From: Amycolatopsis jejuensis
GTDB taxonomy: Bacteria > Actinomycetota > Actinomycetes > Mycobacteriales > Pseudonocardiaceae
Length of the DNA: 61,592 nt
Direction of reading: 5' to 3'
Assembly (NCBI RefSeq): GCF_000717335.1
Contig: NZ_JNYZ01000045.1
Location: 1 to 61,592, forward strand
A program made the position numbers and the translations under genes. Shown here in pieces: positions 10,517-19,085 of this stretch (positions within the stretch are counted from its first letter, which is position 1; every line of letters starts with the position of its first letter). The notes below the pieces were generated by a model. That model saw nothing but the letters and a program-made list of their open reading frames with translations. It did no database searches and was not told the origin of the DNA.

Positions 10517-11368
10517 GTGCGCCTCGCCGGAGCGCTGCTGGTGGTGCTGGCGGCCGGGGCCGCCGGGGCCGGGTACTGGCTGCTCGCCGGGGTCGTGATC
10601 GCCGCGCTGGTGGCTGCCGGAGCCGTCCGGCTGCCCATGCTCGGCGACGGTCAGGCGGACCGATGGGTCGGCGGCATTTCCCGGCTTGCGCAGGTCGTGG
10701 TGCTTGCGCTGGCCTTCGGCGCGTACGTGTTCCCGCAGCAGCCCGCGTACGCCGCTGCCGGTCTCGTGGTGTTCGTCGCCGCGGCGGACTTCGCCGGGCT
10801 GCGGTTGCCCGAGTTGCTCGTCAAATGGTTGCTGGGGCTGTTGCTGGTCGCCGCGGCGGTGCTGGTGGCGTTGTGCCTGGCCGTCGCGCCGGTGGCGAAG
10901 GCGGGTGGGATAGGCGCGCCGAACGTTGCCGCGATCGTCGTGGCGGCGGTGATCGTGCTGCCGTTCCTCGTTTCGGACGGCCGCAGCACCGGACGGGCGC
11001 TCGCGCTCGGGCTGGTCGCGGTGGTGGTGACCGTGGTGGTGCTGCTGCAGCTGGGGCCGGTGCGGCTCGGCTTGTCCGGGACGGCGTTCCGCGACCTGCT
11101 CTACGCGGCGGACGCGGGCCAGCTCCAGTCGCTGCTCACCGTGGTCGTGGTGCTCGCGACGGTTCCGGCCGCGCTGACGACGTTCACCGACGCCCGCGAG
11201 CGGTACGCGCCGTCCGGCGAGCTACCCGGCTTCGCGGGCGGTCTCGGGGCAGCGGTCGCCGCGGTGTTCGTGCCGGTGTGGGTCGCGGTGCTCGTGGCCG
11301 GGCTTGGCACGGTCGCGGAACTCGTGCTGCGGGTGCGGATCCGCCGCTACCGTGGCGGGCATGACTGA
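10517..11368 (+). CDS. Polytopic membrane protein of unknown function
   Basis: The 283-residue product is almost entirely hydrophobic, with about eight predicted membrane helices separated by short Gly/Arg loops. Examples are [21 protein letters not shown] near the start and [21 protein letters not shown] near the end. No transporter or enzyme motif is recognised. GTG 10517 follows GGGAAGGGG by six bases; GTG 10514 is the alternative. The stop codon overlaps the DUF402 gene start, so the two are probably co-translated. A membrane protein is found beside the aminopeptidase gene in mycobacteria too. Confidence 0.75.
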   Translation: MRLAGALLVVLAAGAAGAGYWLLAGVVIAALVAAGAVRLPMLGDGQADRWVGGISRLAQVVVLALAFGAYVFPQQPAYAAAGLVVFVAAADFAGLRLPELLVKWLLGLLLVAAAVLVALCLAVAPVAKAGGIGAPNVAAIVVAAVIVLPFLVSDGRSTGRALALGLVAVVVTVVVLLQLGPVRLGLSGTAFRDLLYAADAGQLQSLLTVVVVLATVPAALTTFTDARERYAPSGELPGFAGGLGAAVAAVFVPVWVAVLVAGLGTVAELVLRVRIRRYRGGHD

Positions 11369-12038
11369 GCACCGCTGGGCGCCGGGGGAGACGGTCGTCG
11401 AACGCTTTCTCCGCCCCGACGGGAGCATCGGCCAGCACCATCCGCTGCGGGTGATCGCCGACGACGGTGACGCGCTGCTCGGCTGGATCCCGGCCGGTAC
11501 CCCGATCGTCGGCAGCCGGCTGTCCGACGGCCGCCGGATGCGCGACGCCCCGCTGGACCAGCGGTTCCGTACCCCGCGCGTGATGGTGCCCGACGTCTGG
11601 CACGGCAGCTCCACGCTGCGGCTGATCCCGGACGGGACCTGGTCGTCGGTGTGGTGGTTCTTCGAGCCGGACGGGCGGTTCCGCGACTGGTACGTCAACC
11701 TCGAGCTGCCGCGCGGCCGGACGGCGACCGGCCCGGACCGGATCGACGGCGTCCTCGACCTGGTGGTGACGCCGGGCGCGGGCTGGCAGTGGAAGGACGA
11801 GGACGAAGCCGAGGCGGCCGTGGAAGCGGGCCGCCTCACCTCGGCGGACCTGGACCGGCTGCGCGCGGAAGGCGATCGGCTGGGCGCACTGGCGGACCGG
11901 GGCGCCTTTCCCTTCGACGGGACGCACACGGCGTTCCGGCCGGACCCGGGCTGGGCGGTACCGCGGCTGCCCCCGGGTCTTACAGGGCGATCAGCAGCAG
12001 GATCCCCATCAGCACCACGTCGAGGACGAGCAGGATGA
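11361..12038 (+). CDS. DUF402-domain protein (possible nucleotide phosphatase)
   Basis: The 225-residue protein has the DUF402 core: a first half rich in aromatics (VWHGSSTLRLIPDGTWSSVW), then WFFEPDGRFRDWYVNLELP, and later the acidic patch GWQWKDEDEAEAA. Characterised DUF402 proteins such as FomD-like enzymes hydrolyse nucleoside diphosphates or related phosphoesters with a divalent metal; assignment here is by family only. It overlaps the preceding gene by eight bases. Its last 20 codons overlap the oppositely directed gene at 11980, and the tail GLTGRSAAGSPSAPRRGRAG looks non-conserved. Confidence 0.8.
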   Translation: MTEHRWAPGETVVERFLRPDGSIGQHHPLRVIADDGDALLGWIPAGTPIVGSRLSDGRRMRDAPLDQRFRTPRVMVPDVWHGSSTLRLIPDGTWSSVWWFFEPDGRFRDWYVNLELPRGRTATGPDRIDGVLDLVVTPGAGWQWKDEDEAEAAVEAGRLTSADLDRLRAEGDRLGALADRGAFPFDGTHTAFRPDPGWAVPRLPPGLTGRSAAGSPSAPRRGRAG

Positions 12039-12273
12039 CCACCGATCGGGTGGGTACCGGCTGCGGGAACACGCGGCCGTGCAGGCTCTTCCACCAGTAG
12101 ATGCCGAAGCCGGCGGCGACGAGGCCGAGGAAGAAGCCGAACCCGCTCGAGAGCAGGCCCCAGCCGACCATGCCGAGCATCCCGGCGCCGAAGGTCAGCA
12201 GGGCAGCGGAGCCGAAGGTCTTCACGTCCGGGCCGGCGCCGGGCGTGGCCTGGCGTGCGGGTTGAGTGCTCAC
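11980..12273 (-). CDS. Small two-to-three-helix membrane protein
   Basis: The 97-residue product has a short charged N-terminus, then hydrophobic stretches LLTFGAGMLGMVGWGLL, FGFFLGLVAAGFGIYWW and VVILLVLDVVLMGILLLIAL. The start is GTG 12273. On the minus strand TACGAT lies exactly six bases upstream, which supports this start and a leaderless message. No family name is evident. The 3' end overlaps the DUF402 gene by 59 bases tail to tail. It is divergent from ilvE. Confidence 0.65.
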   Translation of the reverse strand: MSTQPARQATPGAGPDVKTFGSAALLTFGAGMLGMVGWGLLSSGFGFFLGLVAAGFGIYWWKSLHGRVFPQPVPTRSVVILLVLDVVLMGILLLIAL

Positions 12274-12279
12274 CCTGCC

Positions 12280-12285
12280 ATCGTA
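12280..12285 (-). promoter_or_regulatory. -10 element of predicted leaderless promoter (small membrane gene)
   Basis: The minus strand reads TACGAT, six bases, then GTG at 12273. The spacing matches other leaderless-type starts in the window. Confidence 0.5.
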
Positions 12286-12376
12286 GGGCCATCGCGGGGC
12301 TGTGACGCTTCGAGCGTGGACCGGCGCGGCGAGTGAAACCGGAGGACTTCCGACTAACGCGCGTCCGACCAAGCGC

Positions 12377-12382
12377 TATCGT
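12377..12382 (+). promoter_or_regulatory. -10 element of predicted leaderless ilvE promoter
   Basis: TATCGT is followed by CTAGCC and then the ATG at 12389. There is no Shine-Dalgarno sequence in front of ilvE, which agrees with a leaderless transcript. Confidence 0.55.
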
Positions 12383-12388
12383 CTAGCC

Positions 12389-13492
12389 ATGACCACAGCA
12401 ACGCAGTTCACTCATGTCCCGCACCCGAGCCCCGCGAGCCCTGAGCGCGTTGCCGAGGTACTTGCCAAGCCGGGTTTCGGCACGTATTTCACCGACCACA
12501 TGGTCACCGTGAAATACAGCACGGAGAAGGGCTGGCACGACGCGACGGTGGGCCCGTACGAGCCGTTCACGCTCGACCCCGCCACGTCGGTGCTGCATTA
12601 CGGGCAGGCGATCTTCGAGGGGCTCAAGGCGTACCGGCAGCCGGACGGCACCGTCGCCGCGTTCCGGCCGGACGCCAACGCGGCGCGGTTCCGCGAGTCC
12701 GCCGCCCGGCTGGCCATGCCGCAACTGCCCGAGGAGACCTTCGTCGCCGCACTGCGCGAACTCGTCGCGGTCGACGAACGCTGGGTCCCGACCAACGCGG
12801 GCGACTCGCTGTACGTGCGCCCGTTCATGATCTCCACCACCACCGGTCTCGGCGTCAACCAGCCGGCCGCGGAGTACGTGTTCGCGGTGATCGCCTCGCC
12901 AGCCGGGTCGTACTTCACCGGCGGCGTGAAGCCGGTCAGCGTGTGGCTGTCCACAGAGTACGTGCGAGCGGCCCCGGGCGGCACCGGCGCGGCGAAGTGC
13001 GCAGGCAACTACGCGGCGTCCTTCGTGGCGCAGGCGCAGGCCGTGGAGAAGGGCTGCGACCAGGTGGTCTGGCTGGACGCGGTGGAGCGCCGCTGGGTCG
13101 AGGAAATGGGCGGGATGAACCTGTTCTTCGTCTTCGGCTCGGGTGACGACGTCCGCGTGGTGACACCGGAGCTGACGGGTTCACTGCTGCCGGGCGTCAC
13201 CCGGAAGTCGTTGCTGCAGCTGGCAAAGGACGCCGGGCACGCGGTCGAGGAACGCCGGATCTCCACCGAGGAGTGGGAAAAGTCGGCAGCCTCCGGCGAA
13301 CTCACCGAGGTCTTCGCCTGCGGCACCGCGGCAGTGATCACGCCAGTCGGCCACGTAAAGCACGGCGGCGGCGAGTTCTCCGTGTCCGGCGGCCGCCCCG
13401 GCCCGGTCACGATGTCCCTGCGCGAACACCTGGTCGGCATCCAGGAAGGCACCCACAAGGGCCCGGACGGCTGGCTGATCCCGCTGAACTGA
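12389..13492 (+). CDS. ilvE: Branched-chain amino acid aminotransferase (class IV)
   Basis: IlvE interconverts Leu, Ile and Val with their 2-oxo acids, using PLP and glutamate. The 367-residue product has the family start region ([20 protein letters not shown]), [15 protein letters not shown], and the PLP lysine in [15 protein letters not shown]. It also has [11 protein letters not shown] and the C-terminal [12 protein letters not shown]. Length is typical of actinobacterial IlvE. ATG 12389 lacks a ribosome binding site but has a -10 box six bases upstream. It converges on cobT, with a family-A palindrome in the gap. Confidence 0.95.
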   Translation: MTTATQFTHVPHPSPASPERVAEVLAKPGFGTYFTDHMVTVKYSTEKGWHDATVGPYEPFTLDPATSVLHYGQAIFEGLKAYRQPDGTVAAFRPDANAARFRESAARLAMPQLPEETFVAALRELVAVDERWVPTNAGDSLYVRPFMISTTTGLGVNQPAAEYVFAVIASPAGSYFTGGVKPVSVWLSTEYVRAAPGGTGAAKCAGNYAASFVAQAQAVEKGCDQVVWLDAVERRWVEEMGGMNLFFVFGSGDDVRVVTPELTGSLLPGVTRKSLLQLAKDAGHAVEERRISTEEWEKSAASGELTEVFACGTAAVITPVGHVKHGGGEFSVSGGRPGPVTMSLREHLVGIQEGTHKGPDGWLIPLN

Positions 13493-13498
13493 CCCACA

Positions 13499-13556
13499 AG
13501 TCCGTGAAGGGAACCATGAGGGAATCTGATTCCGTGATGGTTCCCTTCACGGCTTT
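13499..13556. repeat. Palindromic repeat family A, full copy (ilvE/cobT junction)
   Basis: Outer arms AGTCCGTGAAGGGAACCAT and ATGGTTCCCTTCACGGCTTT pair around a second inner pair of GGGAAT and ATTCC, making one long imperfect stem. It starts six bases after the ilvE stop and ends nine bases before the cobT stop, so it can terminate transcription from both sides. Confidence 0.88.
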
Positions 13557-13564
13557 GGACCCAC

Positions 13565-14626
13565 TCAACCAAGCGGCCCGGAAACCCCCGACTGCTCGTG
13601 GGTGGTCATCTCCGCCAAAACCCGGGCAGCCATCATCAACAACGGCAACGCCGTCACCGCCCCGGTCCCTTCCCCGAGCCGCACATCCAGATCCAGCAAT
13701 GCCCCGAGATCCAGATGCTCCAACGCAAGCGCATGCGCGGGCTCGCCGGTCAACTGCCCCGACATCCACCACCGCCGAGCCCCCGGCGCCAGCTCCTCGG
13801 CAACCAGCGCGGCAGCACAAACGACCAGCCCGTCCAGCACCACCGGCGTCCGCCGAACCGCCGCCTGCGCGAGAAACCCAGCCATGGCAGCAATATCCGC
13901 CCCGGCAGACGTCCGCAGCAACGCCAACGGATCCGCCACCACCACGCGCGCCCGCCGCAACGCATCGCGTACCGCAGCAGCCTTACGCATCCACGTGTTG
14001 TCGTCGATCCCCGAACCACGCCCCACCACAGCCACCGGCTCAGTCCCGGTGAGGGCAGCAACCAATACCGACGCAGGCGTGCTGTTCCCGATCCCCAGAT
14101 CACCCGCGACAAGCAGATCCGCCCCACCGTCGACCTCGGCATCGGCGACTGTCCGCCCAGCCGTCACGGCCGCCCGGACCTCGGCGTCGGTAAGCGCGTC
14201 CTCGACGTCGATCGAGCCGGACCCGCGGCGCACCTTGAACTCGCCGATCGACCGCATCGCGGATTCCTCGGTGTCCACGGCCATGTCGACCACGCGCACC
14301 CCCGCGCCCGCCGCCGCGGCAAGCACGTTGATCGCCGCGCCGCCGGTGAGCATGGTCCCGACGAGCTGCGACGTGACCTCCACCGGATACGCCGAGACGC
14401 CCTTCTTCGCGATGCCGTGGTCGCCTGCGAACACCACCACGCGAGGACGCGTGAACGGCCGCGGCGGCGCCTGCCCCTGGCACGACGCGATCCAGACGCC
14501 CAGCTCCTCCAGCCTGCCGAGTGAGCCTGCGGGTTTCACGAGCTTGTCGTGCAATGCGATCGCGCCCGACCGGGCTTGGTCGCTCGGCGGTTCGATCTCG
14601 CCGAACTCGATGGCAGGCGTTTCCAC
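13565..14626 (-). CDS. cobT: Nicotinate-nucleotide-dimethylbenzimidazole phosphoribosyltransferase CobT
   Basis: CobT makes alpha-ribazole phosphate for the lower ligand of cobalamin. The 353-residue product shows [12 protein letters not shown] near residue 30, [34 protein letters not shown] and the C-terminal catalytic region [15 protein letters not shown], whose Glu is the general base. GTG 14626 is chosen because AAAGGA lies about ten bases upstream. An upstream extension would run into the promoter of the divergent IspD-like gene. In mycobacteria cobT also sits near ilvE and cobS; cobS is not seen here. Confidence 0.94.
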   Translation of the reverse strand: METPAIEFGEIEPPSDQARSGAIALHDKLVKPAGSLGRLEELGVWIASCQGQAPPRPFTRPRVVVFAGDHGIAKKGVSAYPVEVTSQLVGTMLTGGAAINVLAAAAGAGVRVVDMAVDTEESAMRSIGEFKVRRGSGSIDVEDALTDAEVRAAVTAGRTVADAEVDGGADLLVAGDLGIGNSTPASVLVAALTGTEPVAVVGRGSGIDDNTWMRKAAAVRDALRRARVVVADPLALLRTSAGADIAAMAGFLAQAAVRRTPVVLDGLVVCAAALVAEELAPGARRWWMSGQLTGEPAHALALEHLDLGALLDLDVRLGEGTGAVTALPLLMMAARVLAEMTTHEQSGVSGPLG

Positions 14627-14691
14627 AGCCAGGGGTTCCTTTCGCCGGTGGGCTCCCGGCGCCCAACCTACCGCCGCCGCGGGCGGGCCTT

Positions 14692-14697
14692 TAGGGT
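14692..14697 (+). promoter_or_regulatory. -10 element of predicted near-leaderless promoter (IspD-like gene)
   Basis: TAGGGT is followed by eight bases and the GTG at 14706. The preceding T gives TTAGGGT. It lies between the divergent cobT and IspD-like genes. Confidence 0.45.
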
Positions 14698-14705
14698 CGG
14701 TCGGC

Positions 14706-15395
14706 GTGGCGGAATCGACGGCGGCCGGGGTCGTGCTGGCGAGTGGCGCGGGCACCCGGGTGGGCGCCGCGCTGAACAAGGTCTACCTGCCGGTCGCGGG
14801 CAGGCGCGTGGTCGCGTGGTCGCTGGCGGCGTTCGCCGCGGTACCCGCGATCGGCGTGCTGGTGCTGGTGATCCGGCCCGAGGACGCGGACCTGGCCGGC
14901 GAGGTGCTGGCCGCCCTTCCGGGCCCGGTCGAGGTCGTCCCCGGGGGGCCGACGCGGCAAGCGTCCGAGCTGAACGCGCTACGCCACCTGGCCCCGCGGA
15001 TCGCCGACGGCACGGTGGACGCCGTCCTGCTCCACGACGCCGCACGGCCGCTGGTCACGCCGGAGCTGATCGATTCGGTGCTGGCCCGGACCCGGGCCGA
15101 CGGAGGAGCGGTGCCGGGCCTCAGCGCGGACGACGTGGTCGCGATGGCGGGGGACACCGTCGCGGGGCCGCTTCCCGGCGCAATCCGCGTGCAGACCCCG
15201 CAGGGCTTCCGGGCGCAACTACTGCTGGCGGCGTACGAACAGGCTGCGGCAGAAGGGTTTCTGGGTACGGACACGGCCTCGTGCATGGAGCGGTTCTCCG
15301 CGCTGCCGGTGCGCTGGGTGCCCGGCAGCGCGGAGAACCTCAAGATCACCTACCCGCACGACCTCGCGGTGGCGGAGCGGTTGCTGCAGCGGTGA
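14706..15395 (+). CDS. IspD/TarI-family cytidylyltransferase
   Basis: The 229-residue protein has the nucleotidyltransferase loop in [13 protein letters not shown], the IspD motif [10 protein letters not shown] near residue 117, and the C-terminal [19 protein letters not shown]. IspD couples CTP to 2-C-methyl-erythritol 4-phosphate in isoprenoid synthesis. The context here is cobT, not ispF or carD, where actinobacterial ispD normally sits. It may therefore be a second, specialised cytidylyltransferase (for example TarI-like for wall polymers). Family assignment is firm; the substrate is open. Its stop directly abuts the stop of the aldo/keto reductase gene. Confidence 0.8.
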   Translation: MAESTAAGVVLASGAGTRVGAALNKVYLPVAGRRVVAWSLAAFAAVPAIGVLVLVIRPEDADLAGEVLAALPGPVEVVPGGPTRQASELNALRHLAPRIADGTVDAVLLHDAARPLVTPELIDSVLARTRADGGAVPGLSADDVVAMAGDTVAGPLPGAIRVQTPQGFRAQLLLAAYEQAAAEGFLGTDTASCMERFSALPVRWVPGSAENLKITYPHDLAVAERLLQR

Positions 15396-16385
15396 TCAGG
15401 GCGAGACGGTGAGCGCCGGGTCGGTGACCACGACGTCGGCCAGCGCGTCGTCGATCGCCTTCAGCAGCTCCGGTTCGAGCTTCACCCCGGCCGCCTTCAC
15501 GTTCTCGTGCACCTGCTCCGGCCGCGAGGCACCGATGATCGCCGACGCGACGTTCGGGTTCTGCAGCACCCACGCCACGGCCAGCTGCGCCATCGACAGC
15601 CCGGCTTCCTTGGCCAGCGGCTCGAGCTTCGCGACCGCGGTGAGCGTGCTGTCGTCGAGGAAGCGCTTGACCATGTCGGCGCCGCCGTTGACGTCCGTCG
15701 CGCGCGATCCGGACGGGAGCGGCTGACCTGCCTGGTACTTGCCGGTGAGCACGCCTTGGGCCACCGGCGACCAGACGATCTGGCTCATCCCCTCGCGCTC
15801 GCACGCGGGCACGACCTGCGCCTCGATGACCCGCCACAGCATCGAGTACTGCGGCTGGTTCGACACGAGCGGAATCCGCAGCTCACGGGCGAGTACCGCG
15901 GCACGGGCGATCTGCTCGGCGTTCCACTCGGAGACGCCGACGTAGAGCACCTTGCCCTGGCGGACCAGGTCGGCGAACGCCTGCATGGTCTCTTCGAGCG
16001 GGACGGTGCGGTCGAAGCGGTGCGCCTGGTAGAGGTCGACGTAATCGGTGCCGAGCCGCTTGAGCGACGCGTTCGCCGACTCGATGACGTGCTTGCGCGA
16101 GAGGCCCTTGTCGTTGGGGTCCTTGGGTCCGGTTGGCCAGAAGACCTTCGTGAAGATCTCCAGGCTCTCCCGGCGCTGCCCCTTGAGCCCGCGGCCGAGC
16201 ACGGACTCCGCCGCCGTGTTCGCGTACGCGTCGGCGGTGTCGAAGGTGGTGATCCCGGCGTCGAGCGCCGCTTTGATGCAGGCGTGCGCCTGCTCCTCCT
16301 CGACCTGGGACCCGTGGGTCAGCCAGTTGCCGTAGGAGATCTCACTGATGTTGAGGCCACTGCGGCCGAGACGTCGAAACTCCAT
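15396..16385 (-). CDS. Aldo/keto reductase (voltage-gated K+ channel beta-subunit-like)
   Basis: This 329-residue NADPH-dependent TIM-barrel oxidoreductase has the AKR motifs GITTFDTADAYANTAAESVLG, with the catalytic Asp and Tyr, and the catalytic Lys in EIFTKVFWP. It also has the active-site His in YVDLYQAHRFD and the NADPH region around WSPVAQGVLTGKY and IIGASRPEQV. The carbonyl substrate is not predictable. Its ATG is preceded by TACGCT and six bases. The convergent IspD-like gene ends on the base before this gene ends, so there is no terminator space. Confidence 0.92.
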   Translation of the reverse strand: MEFRRLGRSGLNISEISYGNWLTHGSQVEEEQAHACIKAALDAGITTFDTADAYANTAAESVLGRGLKGQRRESLEIFTKVFWPTGPKDPNDKGLSRKHVIESANASLKRLGTDYVDLYQAHRFDRTVPLEETMQAFADLVRQGKVLYVGVSEWNAEQIARAAVLARELRIPLVSNQPQYSMLWRVIEAQVVPACEREGMSQIVWSPVAQGVLTGKYQAGQPLPSGSRATDVNGGADMVKRFLDDSTLTAVAKLEPLAKEAGLSMAQLAVAWVLQNPNVASAIIGASRPEQVHENVKAAGVKLEPELLKAIDDALADVVVTDPALTVSP

Positions 16386-16391
16386 GCGGAC

Positions 16392-16397
16392 AGCGTA
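16392..16397 (-). promoter_or_regulatory. -10 element of predicted leaderless promoter (aldo/keto reductase)
   Basis: The minus strand reads TACGCT, six bases, then ATG at 16385, the standard spacing for leaderless starts here. Confidence 0.5.
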
Positions 16398-16464
16398 GAT
16401 GGTTCGTTCGCTCAGCTAACGAGTTGGCCGGTCCCGGATCCGGTTCGTGAGGGTGATCCGCGTC

Positions 16465-17124
16465 TCAGTTCGGGATCGGGTCGCCCGCGCGCAGCCGCGG
16501 TTTCGGGACCCGCAGCTTGCGGATCTGGCTGGCCCGCACGAAGGCGTACCAGCCGACGCCGCGCATGGCCGTCGACGGTTCCTTCGGGAAGCGTTCCCGG
16601 ACCAGGCGGGAGATCTTGCGGCCGTTCACGAAGCCCTCGATCGCCATCACCAGCAGCATCGCCATGCAGACCAGGGTGATGTACTGCTGCACCGCGGGCG
16701 CCGGGACCAGCAGCGCGACGAACACCAGGATCGCCAGCGGCATGAACAGGCCCAGGATGTTGCGCCGGGAGTCGACGAGGTCGCGGACGTACGCCTTCAC
16801 CGGCCCGCGGTCGCGCGCCGGCAGGTACTTGTCCTCGCCCGACATCATGCGTTCGCGGCGCTCGCGGGCGGCCTGCTTGCGCTCTTCCTTGCTGGCCGGG
16901 TTGGCCTTGCGCAGTTCCTTGTTGCGCTTCATCGCCTCGCGCATGCTGGTGGGCGGGGGCGCGACCGGCCCGCGCTTGCGCCCTTCCGCCTCGCGCCGCT
17001 TGGGCGTGGCCTTGCCCTTGGCCGGCGTGTACGACTTGCTCGTGACGTCGGACTCGGCGCCGTCGGACTCGGCGGCGGCGTCGGTGACGGCGGGATCAGG
17101 GGCGCTTCGGCGCAGGAACCTCAC
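16465..17124 (-). CDS. DUF3043 membrane protein
   Basis: The 219-residue protein is typical of the actinobacteria-only DUF3043 family. It has a long, highly charged N-terminal half with the signature KGKATPKRREAEGRKRGPV and a stretch rich in Arg, Lys and Glu. Two membrane helices follow (NILGLFMPLAILVFVALLV and ITLVCMAMLLVMAIEGFV), then a basic C-terminus. Function is unknown; placement next to erpA and adoK is conserved in mycobacteria. Start GTG 17124 is supported by TACCCT six bases upstream. Confidence 0.88.
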   Translation of the reverse strand: MRFLRRSAPDPAVTDAAAESDGAESDVTSKSYTPAKGKATPKRREAEGRKRGPVAPPPTSMREAMKRNKELRKANPASKEERKQAARERRERMMSGEDKYLPARDRGPVKAYVRDLVDSRRNILGLFMPLAILVFVALLVPAPAVQQYITLVCMAMLLVMAIEGFVNGRKISRLVRERFPKEPSTAMRGVGWYAFVRASQIRKLRVPKPRLRAGDPIPN

Positions 17125-17130
17125 CTCACC

Positions 17131-17136
17131 AGGGTA
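17131..17136 (-). promoter_or_regulatory. -10 element of predicted leaderless promoter (DUF3043 gene)
   Basis: The minus strand reads TACCCT, six bases, then GTG at 17124. No ribosome binding site precedes the GTG. Confidence 0.5.
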
Positions 17137-17268
17137 TTGCAGGCGTCACGACGTTGTTCACCAGGTCGTGGCATGTGCGACGATGGAGGGGAACAGATCG
17201 GGTGGATCGCGTGTTGGAACGTAAGACACGAGATGTACCCGCAGCGAGTTCGACCAAGAGGGAGTGCC

Positions 17269-17646
17269 ATGACGACCGCTGAGCAGACCGGTGCGGCGCA
17301 GGCCGAGACCGCCGAGGAGACCCACGGCGTCACGTTGACCGACGCCGCGGCCGCCAAGGCGAAGGCGCTGCTCGATCAGGAGGGCCGCGACGACATGCAC
17401 CTGCGCATCGCCGTCCAGCCCGGCGGCTGTGCGGGCCTGCGCTACCAGCTGTTCTTCGACGAGCGCACGCTGGACGGCGACCTGTTCCGCGACTTCGACG
17501 GCCTCCGGGTCGCCGTCGACCGGATGAGCGCGCCCTACGTGTCCGAAGCCGTGATCGACTTCGTCGACAGCATCGAGAAGCAGGGCTTCACCATCGACAA
17601 CCCGAACGCCACGGGTTCGTGCGCCTGCGGTGACAGCTTCCACTGA
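17269..17646 (+). CDS. erpA: Iron-sulfur cluster insertion protein ErpA (A-type carrier)
   Basis: The 125-residue protein belongs to the HesB/IscA/ErpA A-type carriers that deliver Fe-S clusters to apo-enzymes. The three conserved cysteines are present: one in AVQPGGCAGLRYQ and two in the C-terminal GSCACGDSFH. Length and the C-terminal tail are canonical. ATG 17269 follows AAGAGGGAG. Clients near it could include BioB, NadA and the Rieske protein, all encoded in this window. It is followed by a strong hairpin terminator. Confidence 0.94.
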   Translation: MTTAEQTGAAQAETAEETHGVTLTDAAAAKAKALLDQEGRDDMHLRIAVQPGGCAGLRYQLFFDERTLDGDLFRDFDGLRVAVDRMSAPYVSEAVIDFVDSIEKQGFTIDNPNATGSCACGDSFH

Positions 17647-17661
17647 GCTGCCCCACCACGA

Positions 17662-17694
17662 GAAAGGGCCCCGGCAACGCGCCGGGGCCCTTTC
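17662..17694. terminator. Perfect 14-bp hairpin after erpA
   Basis: The arm GAAAGGGCCCCGGC (17662-17675) and its exact reverse complement (17681-17694) flank a five-base loop. On the plus strand the stem ends in CCCTTTC, a short T-containing tail. It separates erpA from the converging small gene. Confidence 0.85.
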
Positions 17695-17707
17695 TTCGTG
17701 CTCAGGT

Positions 17708-17896
17708 TCAGACGTAGGCGTCGAGGTCGGCGACCTGCGCGTGGCAGGCGTCGTCGACCGTCCACGGCTGGGCGGCGCGCGGGCGCGGCAGCTGCGTGCC
17801 GGCGGCCGAGGGCCACAGCGTGGACGGGAGGTGGGCGCAGTCGGCGATCAGCTCGCCCATCGTTTCGGGTTCGGTCGCGGGGTTCACTCCGGTCAC
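17708..17896 (-). CDS. Small conserved hypothetical protein
   Basis: The 62-residue product (MTGVNPATEPETMGELIADC to VADLDAYV) is acidic and soluble, with two cysteines spaced widely and a Pro-rich middle (LPRPRAAQPW). No domain is recognised. Support comes from a balanced, non-shadow composition and from the hairpin at 17662-17694, which would terminate it. The gap to adoK is only 138 bases and divergent. It may equally be a remnant. Confidence 0.5.
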   Translation of the reverse strand: MTGVNPATEPETMGELIADCAHLPSTLWPSAAGTQLPRPRAAQPWTVDDACHAQVADLDAYV

Positions 17897-18033
17897 GGTA
17901 TTGAGCAGGACCCGCCCGGAAAAGCGGTACCAGCCGGTAGTGTCGGGACCCGGCGCGGGAACTACCCGGACGGGTCATGACCAGCGGGTAACTTGCGCCG
18001 CGGCGCGTACCCGACAGCTCACGAGGAGAACCG

Positions 18034-19023
18034 GTGGCAGACAAGCCCAGGATCGCCGTGTCCGGCAGCATCGCGACGGACCATCTGATGCACTTCCCGG
18101 GGAGGTTCGCCGAGCAGCTCGTCGCCGAGCAGCTGCACCGGGTCTCGCTGAGCTTCCTGGCCGACGACCTCGTGGTGCGCCGCGGCGGCATCGGCGCGAA
18201 CATCGCGTTCGGCCTCGGCGTGCTCGGTGTGCAGCCGGTGCTCGTTGGCGCGGTGGGCCAGGACTGGGCCGACTACCAGTCGTGGCTGGAGCGGCACGGC
18301 GTGGACACCTCCGGCGTGCTGGTGTCCGAGGTCGCGCACACCGCGCGTTTCGTGTGCACCACGGACGAGGACCTGTGCCAGATCGCGACGTTCTACGCCG
18401 GTGCGATGGCCGAGTCCCGCAACATCGAGATCAAGCCCATCGCCGACCGCGCCGGTGAGCTCAGCCTCGTGCTGATCAGCCCGGACGACCCCGAGGGCAT
18501 GGTCCGGCACGCGCAGGAGTGCCGTCAGCGCGGGTACGAGTTCGCGGTGGACCCGTCGCAGCAGCTCGCGCGCATGGACGGGGCGCAGGTCCGGGCGTTC
18601 ATCGAGGGGGCGAAGTACCTCTTCAGCAACGACTACGAGTGGGAACTGCTGCTGCAGAAGTCCGGCTGGACCGAGGCGGACGTGCTCGACCGGGTCGGCC
18701 TGCGCATCACCACGCTGGGGGAGAAGGGCGTGGAGATCATCGGCCGGGACGGGACGGCGCTGCAGATCGGCGCGGTTCCGGAACGCGGCAAGGCGGACCC
18801 GACGGGCGTCGGCGACGGTTTCCGGGCGGGCTTCCTCGCCGCCATCGACGGTGGCCTCGGCCTGGAGCGGGCTGCGCAGCTGGGCTCGCTGATCGCGGTG
18901 CTGGTGCTGGAAACCGTGGGTACGCAGGAGTGGACCTTCGAGCGCGTCGACGCCCTGACCCGGCTCCGCGAGGCCTTCGGCCCCGAAGCCGCCGACGAAA
19001 TCGCGCCGGTGCTGCCTGCCTGA
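18034..19023 (+). CDS. adoK: Adenosine kinase (PfkB family)
   Basis: The 329-residue PfkB-fold kinase is nearly collinear with the mycobacterial adenosine kinase: SGSIATDHLMHFPGRFAEQL at the start, RRGGIGANIAFGLGVLG, and the C-terminal catalytic motif DPTGVGDGFRAGFLA with the anion-hole GxGD and base Asp. It phosphorylates adenosine to AMP for purine salvage. The start GTG 18034 follows GAGGAGAA. The next gene converges, with a family-A palindrome between them. The order erpA-adoK-asnB-ctaC is the same as in mycobacteria. Confidence 0.92.
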   Translation: MADKPRIAVSGSIATDHLMHFPGRFAEQLVAEQLHRVSLSFLADDLVVRRGGIGANIAFGLGVLGVQPVLVGAVGQDWADYQSWLERHGVDTSGVLVSEVAHTARFVCTTDEDLCQIATFYAGAMAESRNIEIKPIADRAGELSLVLISPDDPEGMVRHAQECRQRGYEFAVDPSQQLARMDGAQVRAFIEGAKYLFSNDYEWELLLQKSGWTEADVLDRVGLRITTLGEKGVEIIGRDGTALQIGAVPERGKADPTGVGDGFRAGFLAAIDGGLGLERAAQLGSLIAVLVLETVGTQEWTFERVDALTRLREAFGPEAADEIAPVLPA

Positions 19024-19026
19024 CCG

Positions 19027-19085
19027 AAGTCCGTGAAGGGAACCATGAGGGAATCAGATTCCGTGATGGTTCCCTTCACGGACTT
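19027..19085. repeat. Palindromic repeat family A, full copy (adoK/asnB junction)
   Basis: The outer 20-base arms AAGTCCGTGAAGGGAACCAT and ATGGTTCCCTTCACGGACTT are perfectly complementary. The inner GAGGGAAT and ATTCCGTG pair with two mismatches. It fills the whole gap between the adoK stop and the asnB stop codon at 19085-19087, so it is placed to terminate both. Confidence 0.9.
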
